Part shown: positions 7,582-16,080 of the stretch, piece after piece | Layout of the letters: each line of letters opens with the position of its first letter | How positions within the stretch are numbered: the first letter of the stretch is position 1 | Assembly: GCF_002278135.3 (NCBI RefSeq) | Contig: NZ_CP029425.2 | Span: 2,952,001 to 3,016,000, forward strand | Reading direction: 5' to 3' | DNA: 64,000 nt | DNA from: Bradyrhizobium ottawaense | GTDB taxonomy: Bacteria > Pseudomonadota > Alphaproteobacteria > Rhizobiales > Xanthobacteraceae | The notes under the pieces: generated by a model | Seen by the model: the letters and a program-made list of their open reading frames with translations, nothing else | What the model was told of the DNA's origin: nothing | The model's database searches: none | Program-made: the position numbers and the translations under genes

Positions 7582-9506
7582 CAGATGTGTCCCTCGAGAC
7601 GCTCGAGCGCGGTCCAGAAACCTTCGCCCATGTTCTTGTGGCCTTGCCAGATCTCCGGAATGAAGGAAGCGCCCGGCGCGTGCTTGCGCAGCACCTGTCC
7701 GATGTCGTCGAAATCGATCTCGCCTTCGCCGATCTGAAGACCCTCGCCGTCGAGCCCCTTGGCGTCGCCGAAATGCAGATGCGCGGTGTGCGGCCCGAGC
7801 TGGGCGAGGCCTTTCGCAAAGTCGAAGCCGAAATGATTGGCGGCGAGTTTCGTGTGCGAGATGTCGACGCACATGCGCAAGTTATGCTTGGCGCAGAATG
7901 CGGCGGACTCGTCCGGGAAGATGAAGATATTCTGGTGGCGCTGGCCGCCGAAATGCCAGGGGAACGGCGCCATGGTTTGCGGCGTCAGCTCGACGCCGTC
8001 CATGTCGAGCTCGGTCAAGCTCTGCGCGAAGATGCGGTAGCGCTCGGCCTTCTCCTCCGGCGGCAGCGGCTCGTCCATGGTGAAGCCGCCGATATTGGCG
8101 ACGATGGGTGGGCGCTTGGTCTTGGGGAAGTACTTCTTCAAGCCGCGGGTAATGTCGATCACCGCCTGGGTCTGCTCCAGCGAATAGCGCCGCAGCGCCT
8201 CGTCGGGCGTCGCCAGGTCCATCAGCTTGGAGCCGGCAAACAACTCCGGCGCATGCACGACGAAGCCGAGATCGTAGGTGCCGGACAGATACGCCGCGGG
8301 ATCGCGCTCCATGTCGCTGTAGCTGAGATGGAATTCGATGATGTCGGGCTGGCAGACCTCCAGGAAGCGCTCGGCGTCGTGATAGCGCACCGGCACGCCC
8401 CACGGACGGTCGAAGCGGTAGCGCCGTGCTTTTGCGGCGCCTTCGTCGAGGTCGCTCTGGAAGAAATAGTCGTCGGCCGCCATCGTCCGCGTCAGCTTGC
8501 GGCCGAGCAGCGCCGGCATCTTCAGCGGCGACAGGCCCTGTCCCGGGCTCTTCACCGCGATGTCGGCTTCGGAGATCACGGTGCCGGCCGAAAGGTCGCG
8601 CGCGGCCACCAGGCTCTTGGCCAGGTTTTCGCGGTTGATCAATTCGCCCTGGCTCAGCGCGCGCTCGGCCCGCTTTTCGCCGCGCGCCGCCTCCACCTCG
8701 CGGATGCCCGAGACGAGACCCTTGAATTCCTCCGGCTCCAGGCTTGCAGCATGGTCCGGACCTTCCATCTCCCGGTCGAGGGTGATGTGGCGTTCGATCA
8801 CGACGGCGCCGAGCGCCACCGCGGCGGTCGAGACGGCAATGCCACGCTCGTGGCCGGAATAGCCGACGACCGGATGAATCTCGCGCAGCGTTTCCATGAA
8901 ACGCAGATGGATGTTGTGGAGCGCGGCCGGATAGGTGCTCTGGCAATGCAGGAGCACGTAGCCGGCGTTGCGCTCGTCGAGGAATTTCGCCGCGGCCTTG
9001 ATCTCGTCCGAGGTGCTCATGCCGGTCGAGACGATCAGCGCCTTGCCAGTGGCGGCGAGGCGCGCGAGCAGCGGCAGGTTGGTGAGGTCGGCCGAGGCGA
9101 CCTTGTAGGCCTGCACGCCGAAACCTTCGAGCACGGCGACACTACTCGCGTCCCAGGGCGTACAGAGATACTGGATGCCCTTGGCCGCGCAATATTCGGC
9201 GATCTTCTTCTGCTGCGCCGTCGGAAGCTCGAAGCGGCGCAACAGATCGAGCGTGTATTCGACTGCGAGGTCGTCGTCCTTTCCGGACAGACTCGACGCA
9301 CGATAGACCTCGTCGAGCTTGCGCATCTGGAACTTGGCGCAATCGGCACCGGCCGCGACCGCGGCATCGACCAGCGCAATGGCGCGGTCGAAGTCGCCAT
9401 TGTGGTTGTTGCCGATCTCGGCAATGACGTAGCAGGGCTCGCCATCGGCCAGAAGACGGTTGCCGATGCGGACCGGAGCAGGCTGTTTGGGCGATGTCAT
9501 CAACAT
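7581..9506 (-). CDS. neuB: NeuB-family PEP-condensing synthase fused to a TIM-barrel isomerase
   Basis: A 641-residue fusion. Residues 10-340 form a NeuB/SpsE synthase: CYVIAEIGNNHNGD carries catalytic Glu 30 and metal-site residues, followed by AKFQMRKL, LCTPWD, KVASADL, VSTGMST, LHCQSTYP, VVGYSGHERG and HITLDREMEGPDH. An SAF (antifreeze-like) domain follows (NRENLAKSLVAARDLSAGT... SPLKMPALLGR). Residues about 365-641 form a second, xylose-isomerase-like barrel (VANIGGFTMDEP, CVDISHTKLAAN, HLHFGDAKG, FIPEIWQGH), probably a sugar isomerase or epimerase. Known NeuB enzymes join PEP to a hexosamine; the fused barrel may supply that aldose. ATG 9506 or ATG 9500 are equally possible starts. Confidence 0.85.
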   Translation of the reverse strand: MLMTSPKQPAPVRIGNRLLADGEPCYVIAEIGNNHNGDFDRAIALVDAAVAAGADCAKFQMRKLDEVYRASSLSGKDDDLAVEYTLDLLRRFELPTAQQKKIAEYCAAKGIQYLCTPWDASSVAVLEGFGVQAYKVASADLTNLPLLARLAATGKALIVSTGMSTSDEIKAAAKFLDERNAGYVLLHCQSTYPAALHNIHLRFMETLREIHPVVGYSGHERGIAVSTAAVALGAVVIERHITLDREMEGPDHAASLEPEEFKGLVSGIREVEAARGEKRAERALSQGELINRENLAKSLVAARDLSAGTVISEADIAVKSPGQGLSPLKMPALLGRKLTRTMAADDYFFQSDLDEGAAKARRYRFDRPWGVPVRYHDAERFLEVCQPDIIEFHLSYSDMERDPAAYLSGTYDLGFVVHAPELFAGSKLMDLATPDEALRRYSLEQTQAVIDITRGLKKYFPKTKRPPIVANIGGFTMDEPLPPEEKAERYRIFAQSLTELDMDGVELTPQTMAPFPWHFGGQRHQNIFIFPDESAAFCAKHNLRMCVDISHTKLAANHFGFDFAKGLAQLGPHTAHLHFGDAKGLDGEGLQIGEGEIDFDDIGQVLRKHAPGASFIPEIWQGHKNMGEGFWTALERLEGHI

Positions 9507-9522
9507 TCTCGTCTCATATCCG

Positions 9523-10899
9523 TCAGGCAAATCGCGCGGGAAAGCGCGACTTCCACGTTCGCAGCCCGTTCTCTTCGAACATGATGCGCGAACAGCTATG
9601 CCCCTGTTGTTCCAGCGCGGCGATGAGTTGGTAGCGCTCGAACGGACGTACGAAGAACATGAAGTAACCGCCGCCGCCGGCGCCCAGCAGCTTGCCGCCG
9701 ACCGCGCCATGCTGCTTGGCGAAATCGTAGATCGCATCGATCGCGTCCGACGAGATCTTCGAGCTCAGCTTCCGTTTGGCGTGCCAGGCGTCGTCGATCA
9801 GCCGGCCGCATTCCAGGAGCTGGCCGCGCAGGAGATGCCGCCGGATGTCGCGCGTCACTTCCTTCTGCTTGGCGGCCGCAGCGACAGCGTCGCTGGTCTC
9901 GTGCTGTGCCTTCTGATCGCGGTGGATGGCGCCGGAATCTCGGCCCGAGCCGGTGTAGCAGAGCACCAGGCTCTCCTCGAGCTCGGCGATGATGTTGGGG
10001 TCGAGACGCAGCGGCACGATGGTGTTCTGGTCGGAGAAGAACTCCATGTGATTGAAGCCGCCGAACACGGTGGCGTACTGGTCCTGCCAGCCGCCGGGGA
10101 TGTTGAGCATCAGCCGCTCGGCCTGGAACGCCATCTCCGCGATCTCGTGGCGGTCCCACTGGTCGCCGCGGAATTCGTTGAAGCAGCCGATGATGGCGGA
10201 TGTGACCACGGCCGAGCCGCCGAGGCCGGAGCCGACCGGGAAGTCGGCGGAGACCTCGAGCTCGAACCCGTAAGTCGGCTTGATCAGGCGCACGACGGAC
10301 TTGATCAGTGCAAGATTCCCGTCGGTTCCGAGCTCTGCGAGATTGTCGGCCTCGATCGTGCTGCGGAAATCGTGCGAATAGATCCGGATGCTGGAATCGC
10401 TCCGGCGCCGCAGCGTCGCATGAGCGTACATCTTGATCGTGGCGTTGATGACCGCGCCGCCGTCATTTTCGACGAAATAGTGCGTCAGGTCGGTGCCGCC
10501 GCCGGAGAAGCTGATCCGCACCGGCGAGCGGGCGCGAGCGAACACCTCGCTCTCTTCGGACAAATTGAACAGCTCGCGGCTGAACACGTCGACGAGCCGG
10601 CCTTCACCATCGAGGATCGGCACCACGTGCACGCGCTGATCGAGCAATTTGAGGATCTGCTCGCGCGGACCGCCGGCCCTCGCGGAGACGAAGTTGCGAT
10701 TGATGCAGGTCGCAACCCGGTCCTGGATCGTGGTGCCGGTCAGCATGCGCCTGCGGATGTCGCCGTCGGTCACGGCGCCGATGATTCGTCCGCTTGAGTC
10801 CTGGGCAAACAGGATGCCGAGCATGTTCGCATTCAGGCGCCGGAAGGCTTCCTCAATGGTCTCGGTCTCGGCGATGGTGACGAGAGTTCGTTCAAGCAC
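9523..10899 (-). CDS. CBS-domain / GHMP sugar kinase fusion (HddA-like)
   Basis: A 458-residue protein. The first 115 or so residues are a CBS pair (IEEAFRRLNANMLGILFAQD, IIGAVTDGDIRR, HVVPILDGEGRLVDVFSR). The rest is a GHMP kinase close to heptose-7-phosphate kinase HddA: ARSPVRISFSGGGTDL at its start, the ATP-binding PVGSGLGGSAVVTSAI, and the C-terminal GGKLLGAGGGGYFMF. It should phosphorylate a sugar, with the CBS pair acting as an adenine-nucleotide sensor; such CBS domains also occur on PtmE-type enzymes of legionaminic acid clusters. No ATG exists near the domain start; GTG 10899 starts just before the CBS fold, but a TTG further upstream is possible. First gene of the operon, 16 bases before neuB. 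Confidence 0.8.
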   Translation of the reverse strand: MLERTLVTIAETETIEEAFRRLNANMLGILFAQDSSGRIIGAVTDGDIRRRMLTGTTIQDRVATCINRNFVSARAGGPREQILKLLDQRVHVVPILDGEGRLVDVFSRELFNLSEESEVFARARSPVRISFSGGGTDLTHYFVENDGGAVINATIKMYAHATLRRRSDSSIRIYSHDFRSTIEADNLAELGTDGNLALIKSVVRLIKPTYGFELEVSADFPVGSGLGGSAVVTSAIIGCFNEFRGDQWDRHEIAEMAFQAERLMLNIPGGWQDQYATVFGGFNHMEFFSDQNTIVPLRLDPNIIAELEESLVLCYTGSGRDSGAIHRDQKAQHETSDAVAAAAKQKEVTRDIRRHLLRGQLLECGRLIDDAWHAKRKLSSKISSDAIDAIYDFAKQHGAVGGKLLGAGGGGYFMFFVRPFERYQLIAALEQQGHSCSRIMFEENGLRTWKSRFPARFA

Positions 10900-11096
10900 G
10901 TTTCGGGGTCCAGGAAGGGCCAATTCCAGGCCATATCGCAGCAGGGTTGGTAATACGGGAGCGGCAGGGGCGATGCAAGGTTCCTGCGCCCGGCGGCATC
11001 GGGCCAAAATGGCCGGCGTCGAGCGCTTCCGTCGGGCCGGGGCCGATTTACATTGGCCGCGGTTTCTATAGAAGGCTCCCGAGGGGTCCAGGCGAC
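10900..11096. promoter_or_regulatory. Divergent promoter region of the sugar operon
   Basis: The 197 bases separate the start of the kinase-led minus operon from the carbamoyltransferase on the plus strand, so both promoters must lie here or inside the starts. I could not assign convincing -35/-10 boxes or an operator. Only the position supports the call. Confidence 0.35.
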
Positions 11097-12734
11097 ATGT
11101 ATGTGATCGGAATCAGCTCGGGGATCAAGCACGGGCATCACGACGGTGCAGCGGTTTTGCTGCGCGACGGGGAGCTGATCGCTGCTGCCGAGGAGGAGCG
11201 CTTCACGCTGGCCAAACATGCGCGCGGCGAGCTGCCGCGCGGGGCGATCGGCTTCTGCCTGAAGCAGGCCGGCATCACCATGCGCGACGTCGACTGGATC
11301 TGCTCGCCGCTGAAGACCTACACCAACTACACGCAGCGTCTCACCGAATATTTCAAGTATCAGTTCGGCCACAGCCCGAAGATCGAGCTCTACGACCATC
11401 ACCTCTGTCATGCCGCGAGCTCGTTCTACGGCTCCGGTTTCTCGGAGGCGACCGTAGCCTGCTTCGATTTCTCGGGCGATTCCAGCTCCGGTCTCGTCGC
11501 CCATGCGCGCGGCAACGACTTCCGCGTGCTGACGCGGTTCGGCCGCAACAACAGTCTCGGGCTCTATTACGGGATGCTGACGCAGTATCTCGGCTATCAG
11601 ATGACCAATGACGAGTACAAGGTCATGGGCCTGTCGTCCTATGGCAGCCCGGACTATCTCGACAAGTTCGCCAAGCTGCTGCGTCCGAACGGCATCAATT
11701 ACGAGCTCGATCCCGAGCTCGACAAGCGCAGGCGCGACGCCGAGATCTTCACCAGCGATTTCTCGACACGGCAGGAGCGCATCTTCACCGAGAAGATGGA
11801 GGAGATTCTGGGACCGCGACGGCTGCGCGGTCAGCCGCTCGATCAGCGGTTGACCAACATCGCCGCAAGCGGCCAGAAGCAGCTCGAGATCGTCACCACC
11901 GAGGTGATCCGCACAGCGATTGCCGAGACCGGCTGCGGTGATGTCTGCATCGCCGGCGGCGTCGGGCTGAACTGCAAGATGAACATGGAGATTGCGGCCG
12001 AGCCGTCCGTCAAGCGTCTCTACGTTCCGCCGGTGCCGCATGATGCCGGCGTGGCGCTCGGCGCCGCGATGATGAAATGCGCGGAGGCGGGCCACGCCAT
12101 CGCGCCGCTGACGCACGCCTATTGGGGACCGGAATATTCCAACGACACGATCCGGGAGATGCTGGACAAGATCGGCGCGCGGTTCGAGCTGCTCGACGAT
12201 CCCGTGTCGCGCTGCGTCACCGATTTGACCGAGCAGAAGACGGTCGGCTGGTTCCAGGGGCGGATGGAGTATGGCCCGCGCGCGCTCGGCAACCGCTCGA
12301 TCCTGGCCGATCCCAGGCATGCGGGCATGAAGGACCGCATCAACCTCACCATCAAATATCGCGAGGAATTCCGCCCGTTCTGTCCGTCCGTGCTGTACGA
12401 AAGTCAGGCCGAGTATTTCGAGGACACGTTCGACGCGCCCTTCATGGTGGTGACGTTCCCGGTCAATCAGAAGGTTGCCGAGACCATGCCCGCGGTGGTC
12501 CACGTCGACAACACCGCGCGCATCCAGAGCGTCCATGCGGACAGCAACCCGCTCTACAGCCGCCTGATCGGCGAGTTCGCGAAGGCGACCTCGTTGCCGG
12601 TTCTGATCAACACCAGCCTCAACATCAACGAGCAGCCGACGGTGAACGCACCGCTGGAGGCGCTGCACACCTATTTCTGCTCGGGGCTGGACGTCTTGTA
12701 TCTCGGTAACTATCGGCTCTCGAAGTCGGGCTGA
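11097..12734 (+). CDS. NodU/CmcH-family carbamoyltransferase
   Basis: A 545-residue carbamoyltransferase that uses carbamoyl phosphate and ATP to place a carbamoyl group on a hydroxyl. The N-terminal ASKHA-like domain has GIKHGHHDGAA and the metal-binding YDHHLCHAASSFY (His 101, 102, 105), then CFDFSGDSSSG and CIAGGVGLNCKMN. The C-terminal domain has MEYGPRALGNRSILADPR and REEFRPFCPSVL, typical of the carbamoyl-adenylate-forming half. Length matches NodU, CmcH and TobZ relatives. ATG 11097 is preceded by CCAGG. It is transcribed away from the NeuB operon, which suggests that the operon's sugar is carbamoylated; NodU itself carbamoylates Nod factors, but no nod genes are seen here. Confidence 0.88.
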   Translation: MYVIGISSGIKHGHHDGAAVLLRDGELIAAAEEERFTLAKHARGELPRGAIGFCLKQAGITMRDVDWICSPLKTYTNYTQRLTEYFKYQFGHSPKIELYDHHLCHAASSFYGSGFSEATVACFDFSGDSSSGLVAHARGNDFRVLTRFGRNNSLGLYYGMLTQYLGYQMTNDEYKVMGLSSYGSPDYLDKFAKLLRPNGINYELDPELDKRRRDAEIFTSDFSTRQERIFTEKMEEILGPRRLRGQPLDQRLTNIAASGQKQLEIVTTEVIRTAIAETGCGDVCIAGGVGLNCKMNMEIAAEPSVKRLYVPPVPHDAGVALGAAMMKCAEAGHAIAPLTHAYWGPEYSNDTIREMLDKIGARFELLDDPVSRCVTDLTEQKTVGWFQGRMEYGPRALGNRSILADPRHAGMKDRINLTIKYREEFRPFCPSVLYESQAEYFEDTFDAPFMVVTFPVNQKVAETMPAVVHVDNTARIQSVHADSNPLYSRLIGEFAKATSLPVLINTSLNINEQPTVNAPLEALHTYFCSGLDVLYLGNYRLSKSG

Positions 12735-12736
12735 GA

Positions 12737-13960
12737 CTAGCGTTCGTCCGCAATCACCTTGCCGTCGTTCGGCAGCGCGCCGGGATTGACGAACTCGACG
12801 CTTCCGCCGAGTTTCGTCACGGCGCGCAAGCTGGTCGCAATCTCCTCGCGCAGGGCGTCACTCGTGGCCGCCGTTTCCGCCTTCAGCGTCATTGCGTCGG
12901 TCTCGCCCTGCCGTGTGACGACGAGGCGCAGTCTTCCGAGCGCAGAATGACGCTTGCCGATCTCGGCGATCTGTTCGGGACGGATGAACATGCCCTTGAC
13001 CTTGGTGGTCTGGTCGGCGCGGCCCATCCAACCCTTGATGCGCATGTTGGTGCGGCCGCACTTGCTTGGGCCCGGCAGCGCTGCGGTGAGGTCGCCGAGG
13101 GCGAGCCGGATCCAGGGATGGTGCGGATCGAGCGACGTCACCACGATCTCGCCGACGTCGCCCGGCGCAACGGGATCGCCGGTGCCGGGCTTGACGATCT
13201 CCATGATCAGATCCTCGTTCACGACCATGCCCTCGCGCGCCTCGGTCTCGAACGCGATGAGGCCGAGATCGGCGGTGCCGAAGGCTTGGTAGGCATCGAT
13301 GCCGCGCGCCTTGATCTCGGCCTGCAGCGAGGGCGGGAACGCCGCCCCGGAAACCAGTGCGCGCTTGATCGAGGAGACGTCCCGTCCCGAACTCGCTGCG
13401 GCATCGAGCAATATCTTCAGGAAGTCCGGCGTGCCGCTGTAACCGACCGGGCGGTAGGCCTCGATCAGCTCGAATTGCTGTTCGGTGTTGCCGGGCCCTG
13501 CCGGGATCACGGCGCAGCCGAGCGCGCGCGCTGAGGCATCGAAAATGAAGCCGCCGGGGGTGAGATGGTAGCTGAAGGTGTTGAGGACGATGTCATCGGG
13601 TCGGAACCCGGCCGCGAACAACGCCCTTGCGCCGCGCCAGGGATCGGCCTGCCGCCCCTCCGGTTCGAAAATGGGCCCTGGGGAGGTGAAGAGGCGGGCA
13701 AACGACCCCGGCGCCGACGCCACGAAGCCTCCGAAGGGCGCCGAGGCCTTGTGCAGGGCGGGCAGTTCCGACTTGCGCAATACCGGCAGGCCCGCCAGCG
13801 CCTCCCGGGAGGTCACGGCGGCGGGATCGAGACCTCTCAGCCGCTCGGCATAGGCCGGGGCGGCCATCGCGGCTCGCAGCACCTCCGGCAGGCGGGAGAA
13901 CAGATCGGCCTCGCGGGCGGCTTGTTCGCGCGTCTCGCGGGCATCGTAGTGGGCGGTCAT
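12737..13960 (-). CDS. PaaK-like AMP-forming CoA ligase
   Basis: A 407-residue member of the phenylacetate-CoA ligase branch of the adenylate-forming superfamily. PaaK-like features include FTSPGPIFEPEG (the phosphate-binding loop, divergent from the usual SSGTTG form), YHLTPGGFIFDASARALGCAV, YSGTPDFLK, AFGTADLGLIAFE, GEIVVTSLD, and a hinge region with GRADQTTKVKGMFIRPEQI. It should form an acyl-CoA from an aromatic or related carboxylate. It is the last minus-strand gene of the liv/acyl-CoA-ligase group but is cut off from livF by a plus-strand epimerase gene. It converges on the carbamoyltransferase with only 2 bases between stops. Confidence 0.83.
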   Translation of the reverse strand: MTAHYDARETREQAAREADLFSRLPEVLRAAMAAPAYAERLRGLDPAAVTSREALAGLPVLRKSELPALHKASAPFGGFVASAPGSFARLFTSPGPIFEPEGRQADPWRGARALFAAGFRPDDIVLNTFSYHLTPGGFIFDASARALGCAVIPAGPGNTEQQFELIEAYRPVGYSGTPDFLKILLDAAASSGRDVSSIKRALVSGAAFPPSLQAEIKARGIDAYQAFGTADLGLIAFETEAREGMVVNEDLIMEIVKPGTGDPVAPGDVGEIVVTSLDPHHPWIRLALGDLTAALPGPSKCGRTNMRIKGWMGRADQTTKVKGMFIRPEQIAEIGKRHSALGRLRLVVTRQGETDAMTLKAETAATSDALREEIATSLRAVTKLGGSVEFVNPGALPNDGKVIADER

Positions 13961-14046
13961 GGCTGTTCTTTCCGTGTTGGCATCCGTTGCGCGCCGCCGC
14001 TGGCGTGGGTATCAGACGGCGATCGGCGAGGCCTGGAGAGGACGCG

Positions 14047-15201
14047 ATGGCGGACGAAGGAATCATTGCGGCGGAGGAGGCGACGGACGTCGTCGCGCGC
14101 CTGAAGCGCCGCATGATCGAGGAGGCGCTGCCGCTGTGGTCGACCGTCGGCTGGGATCCTGCCGCAGGCGGCTTCATCGACCGGCTGCACCGCGACGGAG
14201 CCGCGGATGCGGCCGCGCCACGGCGCGTGTTCGTGCAGGCCCGGCAGATCTATTGCTACGCGAAGGCCGCGCAAATGGGCTGGTACCCTGAGGGCCGCGC
14301 CATCGCGCTGAAGGGGCTGGAGCATCTGCTCAGCAAAGCCAAAGCGCCCGACGGCCGGCCGGGCTATGTGCACCGGCTGACGCCGGAAGGTGCGGTGCTG
14401 GACGGCCGGCGCGATGCCTACGACCACGCTTTCATCCTGTTTGCGCTCGCGACCGTCTACACGCTCGACCAGGACGCGCAGGTTCGTGCCGAGATCGACG
14501 CGCTGCTCGCTTTCCTCGACAGCCATCTCCGCTCGCCGCATGGAGGCGTGCACGAAGGCCTTCCGGTGTCGCTGCCGCGCCGGCAGAACCCGCACATGCA
14601 TCTGTTCGAGGCGATGATCGCGTGTTTCGACGCGACCCACGACCTGTCGTTCCAGAACCGTGCGGGCGAGTTCTTCGCGCTGTTCCTGGCCAATCTCTAC
14701 GACAAGCAGAAGCGCATCCTGACCGAGTATTTCGAGGAAGACTGGTCGAAGATCGAGCCGGTCAGCGTCGAGCCCGGCCACCAGGCGGAATGGGTCTGGC
14801 TGCTGAAGGGGTTCGAGCGCATCACGGGATGCCCGACTGGACAGCGGCGTGCCGAGTTGCTTGCGACCTCGATGCGCTATCGCGACGAGGCCACGGGCTG
14901 CCTGGTCGACGAAGGCGACGACATCGGCAATATCCGCCGCAGCGCGCGCCGGCTGTGGCCGCAGACCGAGATCGCGAAGGCGTGGATCGCGCAGGCCGAA
15001 TCCGGCGAGGCGGGCGCGGCGGACGAGGCGCGCGCGGCGCTGGTGCGGCTCGAACGGCATTATCTCAGCCATCCCGTGAGGGGCGGCTGGTACGACCAGT
15101 TCGATCGCGACGGCAAATCGCTGATCGACACCATTCCTGCGTCGTCGTTCTATCATGTTCTCTGCGCGGTCACGGAAGCGGAGCAGGTGCTCGAACCCTA
15201 A
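14047..15201 (+). CDS. AGE-family sugar epimerase/isomerase
   Basis: A 384-residue (alpha/alpha)6-barrel protein of the N-acylglucosamine 2-epimerase superfamily, closest in look to bacterial mannose isomerase-type members. Motifs include VFVQARQIYCYAKA, YDHAFILFALATVY, NPHMHLFEA, PGHQAEWVWLLKGFE and IPASSFYHV, which supply the active-site Arg/His residues of the family. These enzymes interconvert glucose/mannose-type or N-acylglucosamine/mannosamine epimers. ATG 14047 has GGAGAGG close upstream; an in-frame GTG/ATG further upstream lacks support. The gene sits antisense between livF and paaK and may serve the sugar cluster to its left, but this is inference. Confidence 0.85.
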   Translation: MADEGIIAAEEATDVVARLKRRMIEEALPLWSTVGWDPAAGGFIDRLHRDGAADAAAPRRVFVQARQIYCYAKAAQMGWYPEGRAIALKGLEHLLSKAKAPDGRPGYVHRLTPEGAVLDGRRDAYDHAFILFALATVYTLDQDAQVRAEIDALLAFLDSHLRSPHGGVHEGLPVSLPRRQNPHMHLFEAMIACFDATHDLSFQNRAGEFFALFLANLYDKQKRILTEYFEEDWSKIEPVSVEPGHQAEWVWLLKGFERITGCPTGQRRAELLATSMRYRDEATGCLVDEGDDIGNIRRSARRLWPQTEIAKAWIAQAESGEAGAADEARAALVRLERHYLSHPVRGGWYDQFDRDGKSLIDTIPASSFYHVLCAVTEAEQVLEP

Positions 15202-15205
15202 AAGT

Positions 15206-16045
15206 TCAGAGCCAGCGCTTGCGCCGCTTGAAGCTCTTGAGGTTCTTGAAGCTCTTGCGCTGGTCGCCGGCCCCGCCGAGGTAGAATTCCTTGACGTCCT
15301 CGTTGTCGCGCAATTCGTCGGCGGTGCCGTCGAGCACGACCTTGCCCTGCTCCATGATGTAGCCGTGGCTCGCCACCGACAGCGCGGCGCGGGCGTTCTG
15401 CTCGACGAGGAGGATGGTGACGCCGAGGTCGCGGTTGATCTTCTGGATGATGGAGAACACCTCTTTCACCAGCAGCGGCGACAGGCCCATCGACGGCTCG
15501 TCCATCAGGATCATCTTCGGGCGCGCCATCAGCGCGCGGCCGATCGCGAGCATCTGCTGCTCGCCGCCGGAGAGATAGCCGGCAAGGCCGGTGCGTTCCT
15601 TCAGGCGCGGGAAATAGTTGAAGACCATGTCGAGATCGGCATCGACCTCGCGGTCCCTGCGGGTGAAGGCGCCGAGCTTGAGGTTCTCCAGCGAGGTCAT
15701 GTCGGCGACGATGCGCCGACCCTCCATCACCTGGAAGATGCCGCGGCGGACGATCTTGTCGGGGTCGATGCCGTTGATCCGCTCATTATCGAACACGATT
15801 TCGCCGCGTGTGACCTCGCCGTCCTCGGTCTTGAGCAGCCCCGAGATCGCCTTCAGCGTCGTCGATTTGCCGGCGCCGTTGGCGCCCAGCAGCGCCACGA
15901 TCGCACCCTTGGGTACGTCGAGGCTGAGGCCGCGCAGCACCAGGATGACGTCGTCATAGACCACTTCGATGTTGCGCACTGCGAGCAGGGCGGCGGGCGG
16001 CACGGCGGTCGGCTTGCTGCGGGATGCTTCGAGGGTGTCGGTCAT
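15206..16045 (-). CDS. livF: Liv-type ABC transporter ATPase (LivF)
   Basis: A 279-residue cytoplasmic ATPase of the branched-chain amino acid type importer family. Walker A is GANGAGKST (about residue 54), the Q-loop region is IFQVMEGRRIVADMTSLENL, the signature is YLSGGEQQMLAIGRAL, and Walker B is MILMDEPSMGLSP, with the LivF hallmark VEQNARAALSVASHGYIMEQG. A basic C-terminal tail (FKNLKSFKRRKRWL) is an unusual extension. It pairs with LivG encoded at the other end of the operon. The repeat-containing 152-base gap upstream separates it from livK. Confidence 0.9.
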   Translation of the reverse strand: MTDTLEASRSKPTAVPPAALLAVRNIEVVYDDVILVLRGLSLDVPKGAIVALLGANGAGKSTTLKAISGLLKTEDGEVTRGEIVFDNERINGIDPDKIVRRGIFQVMEGRRIVADMTSLENLKLGAFTRRDREVDADLDMVFNYFPRLKERTGLAGYLSGGEQQMLAIGRALMARPKMILMDEPSMGLSPLLVKEVFSIIQKINRDLGVTILLVEQNARAALSVASHGYIMEQGKVVLDGTADELRDNEDVKEFYLGGAGDQRKSFKNLKSFKRRKRWL

Positions 16046-16080
16046 GCGTCTTCATTCTCCGCTGTCGTCAGAGCTTCTTC

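Noticed and set aside
7254..9584. Long plus-strand open frame of about 776 codons
   Set aside because: It is antisense to the NeuB and NeuA genes, has an Arg/Ala/His-rich composition typical of GC-rich shadow frames and no domain resemblance.
11053..11071. TTGGCC and TATAGA as promoter boxes for the carbamoyltransferase
   Set aside because: They are only about 7 bases apart, far short of sigma-70 spacing.
10833..12668. Minus-strand open frame of about 611 codons
   Set aside because: Antisense to the carbamoyltransferase, whose motifs are unmistakable; shadow composition.
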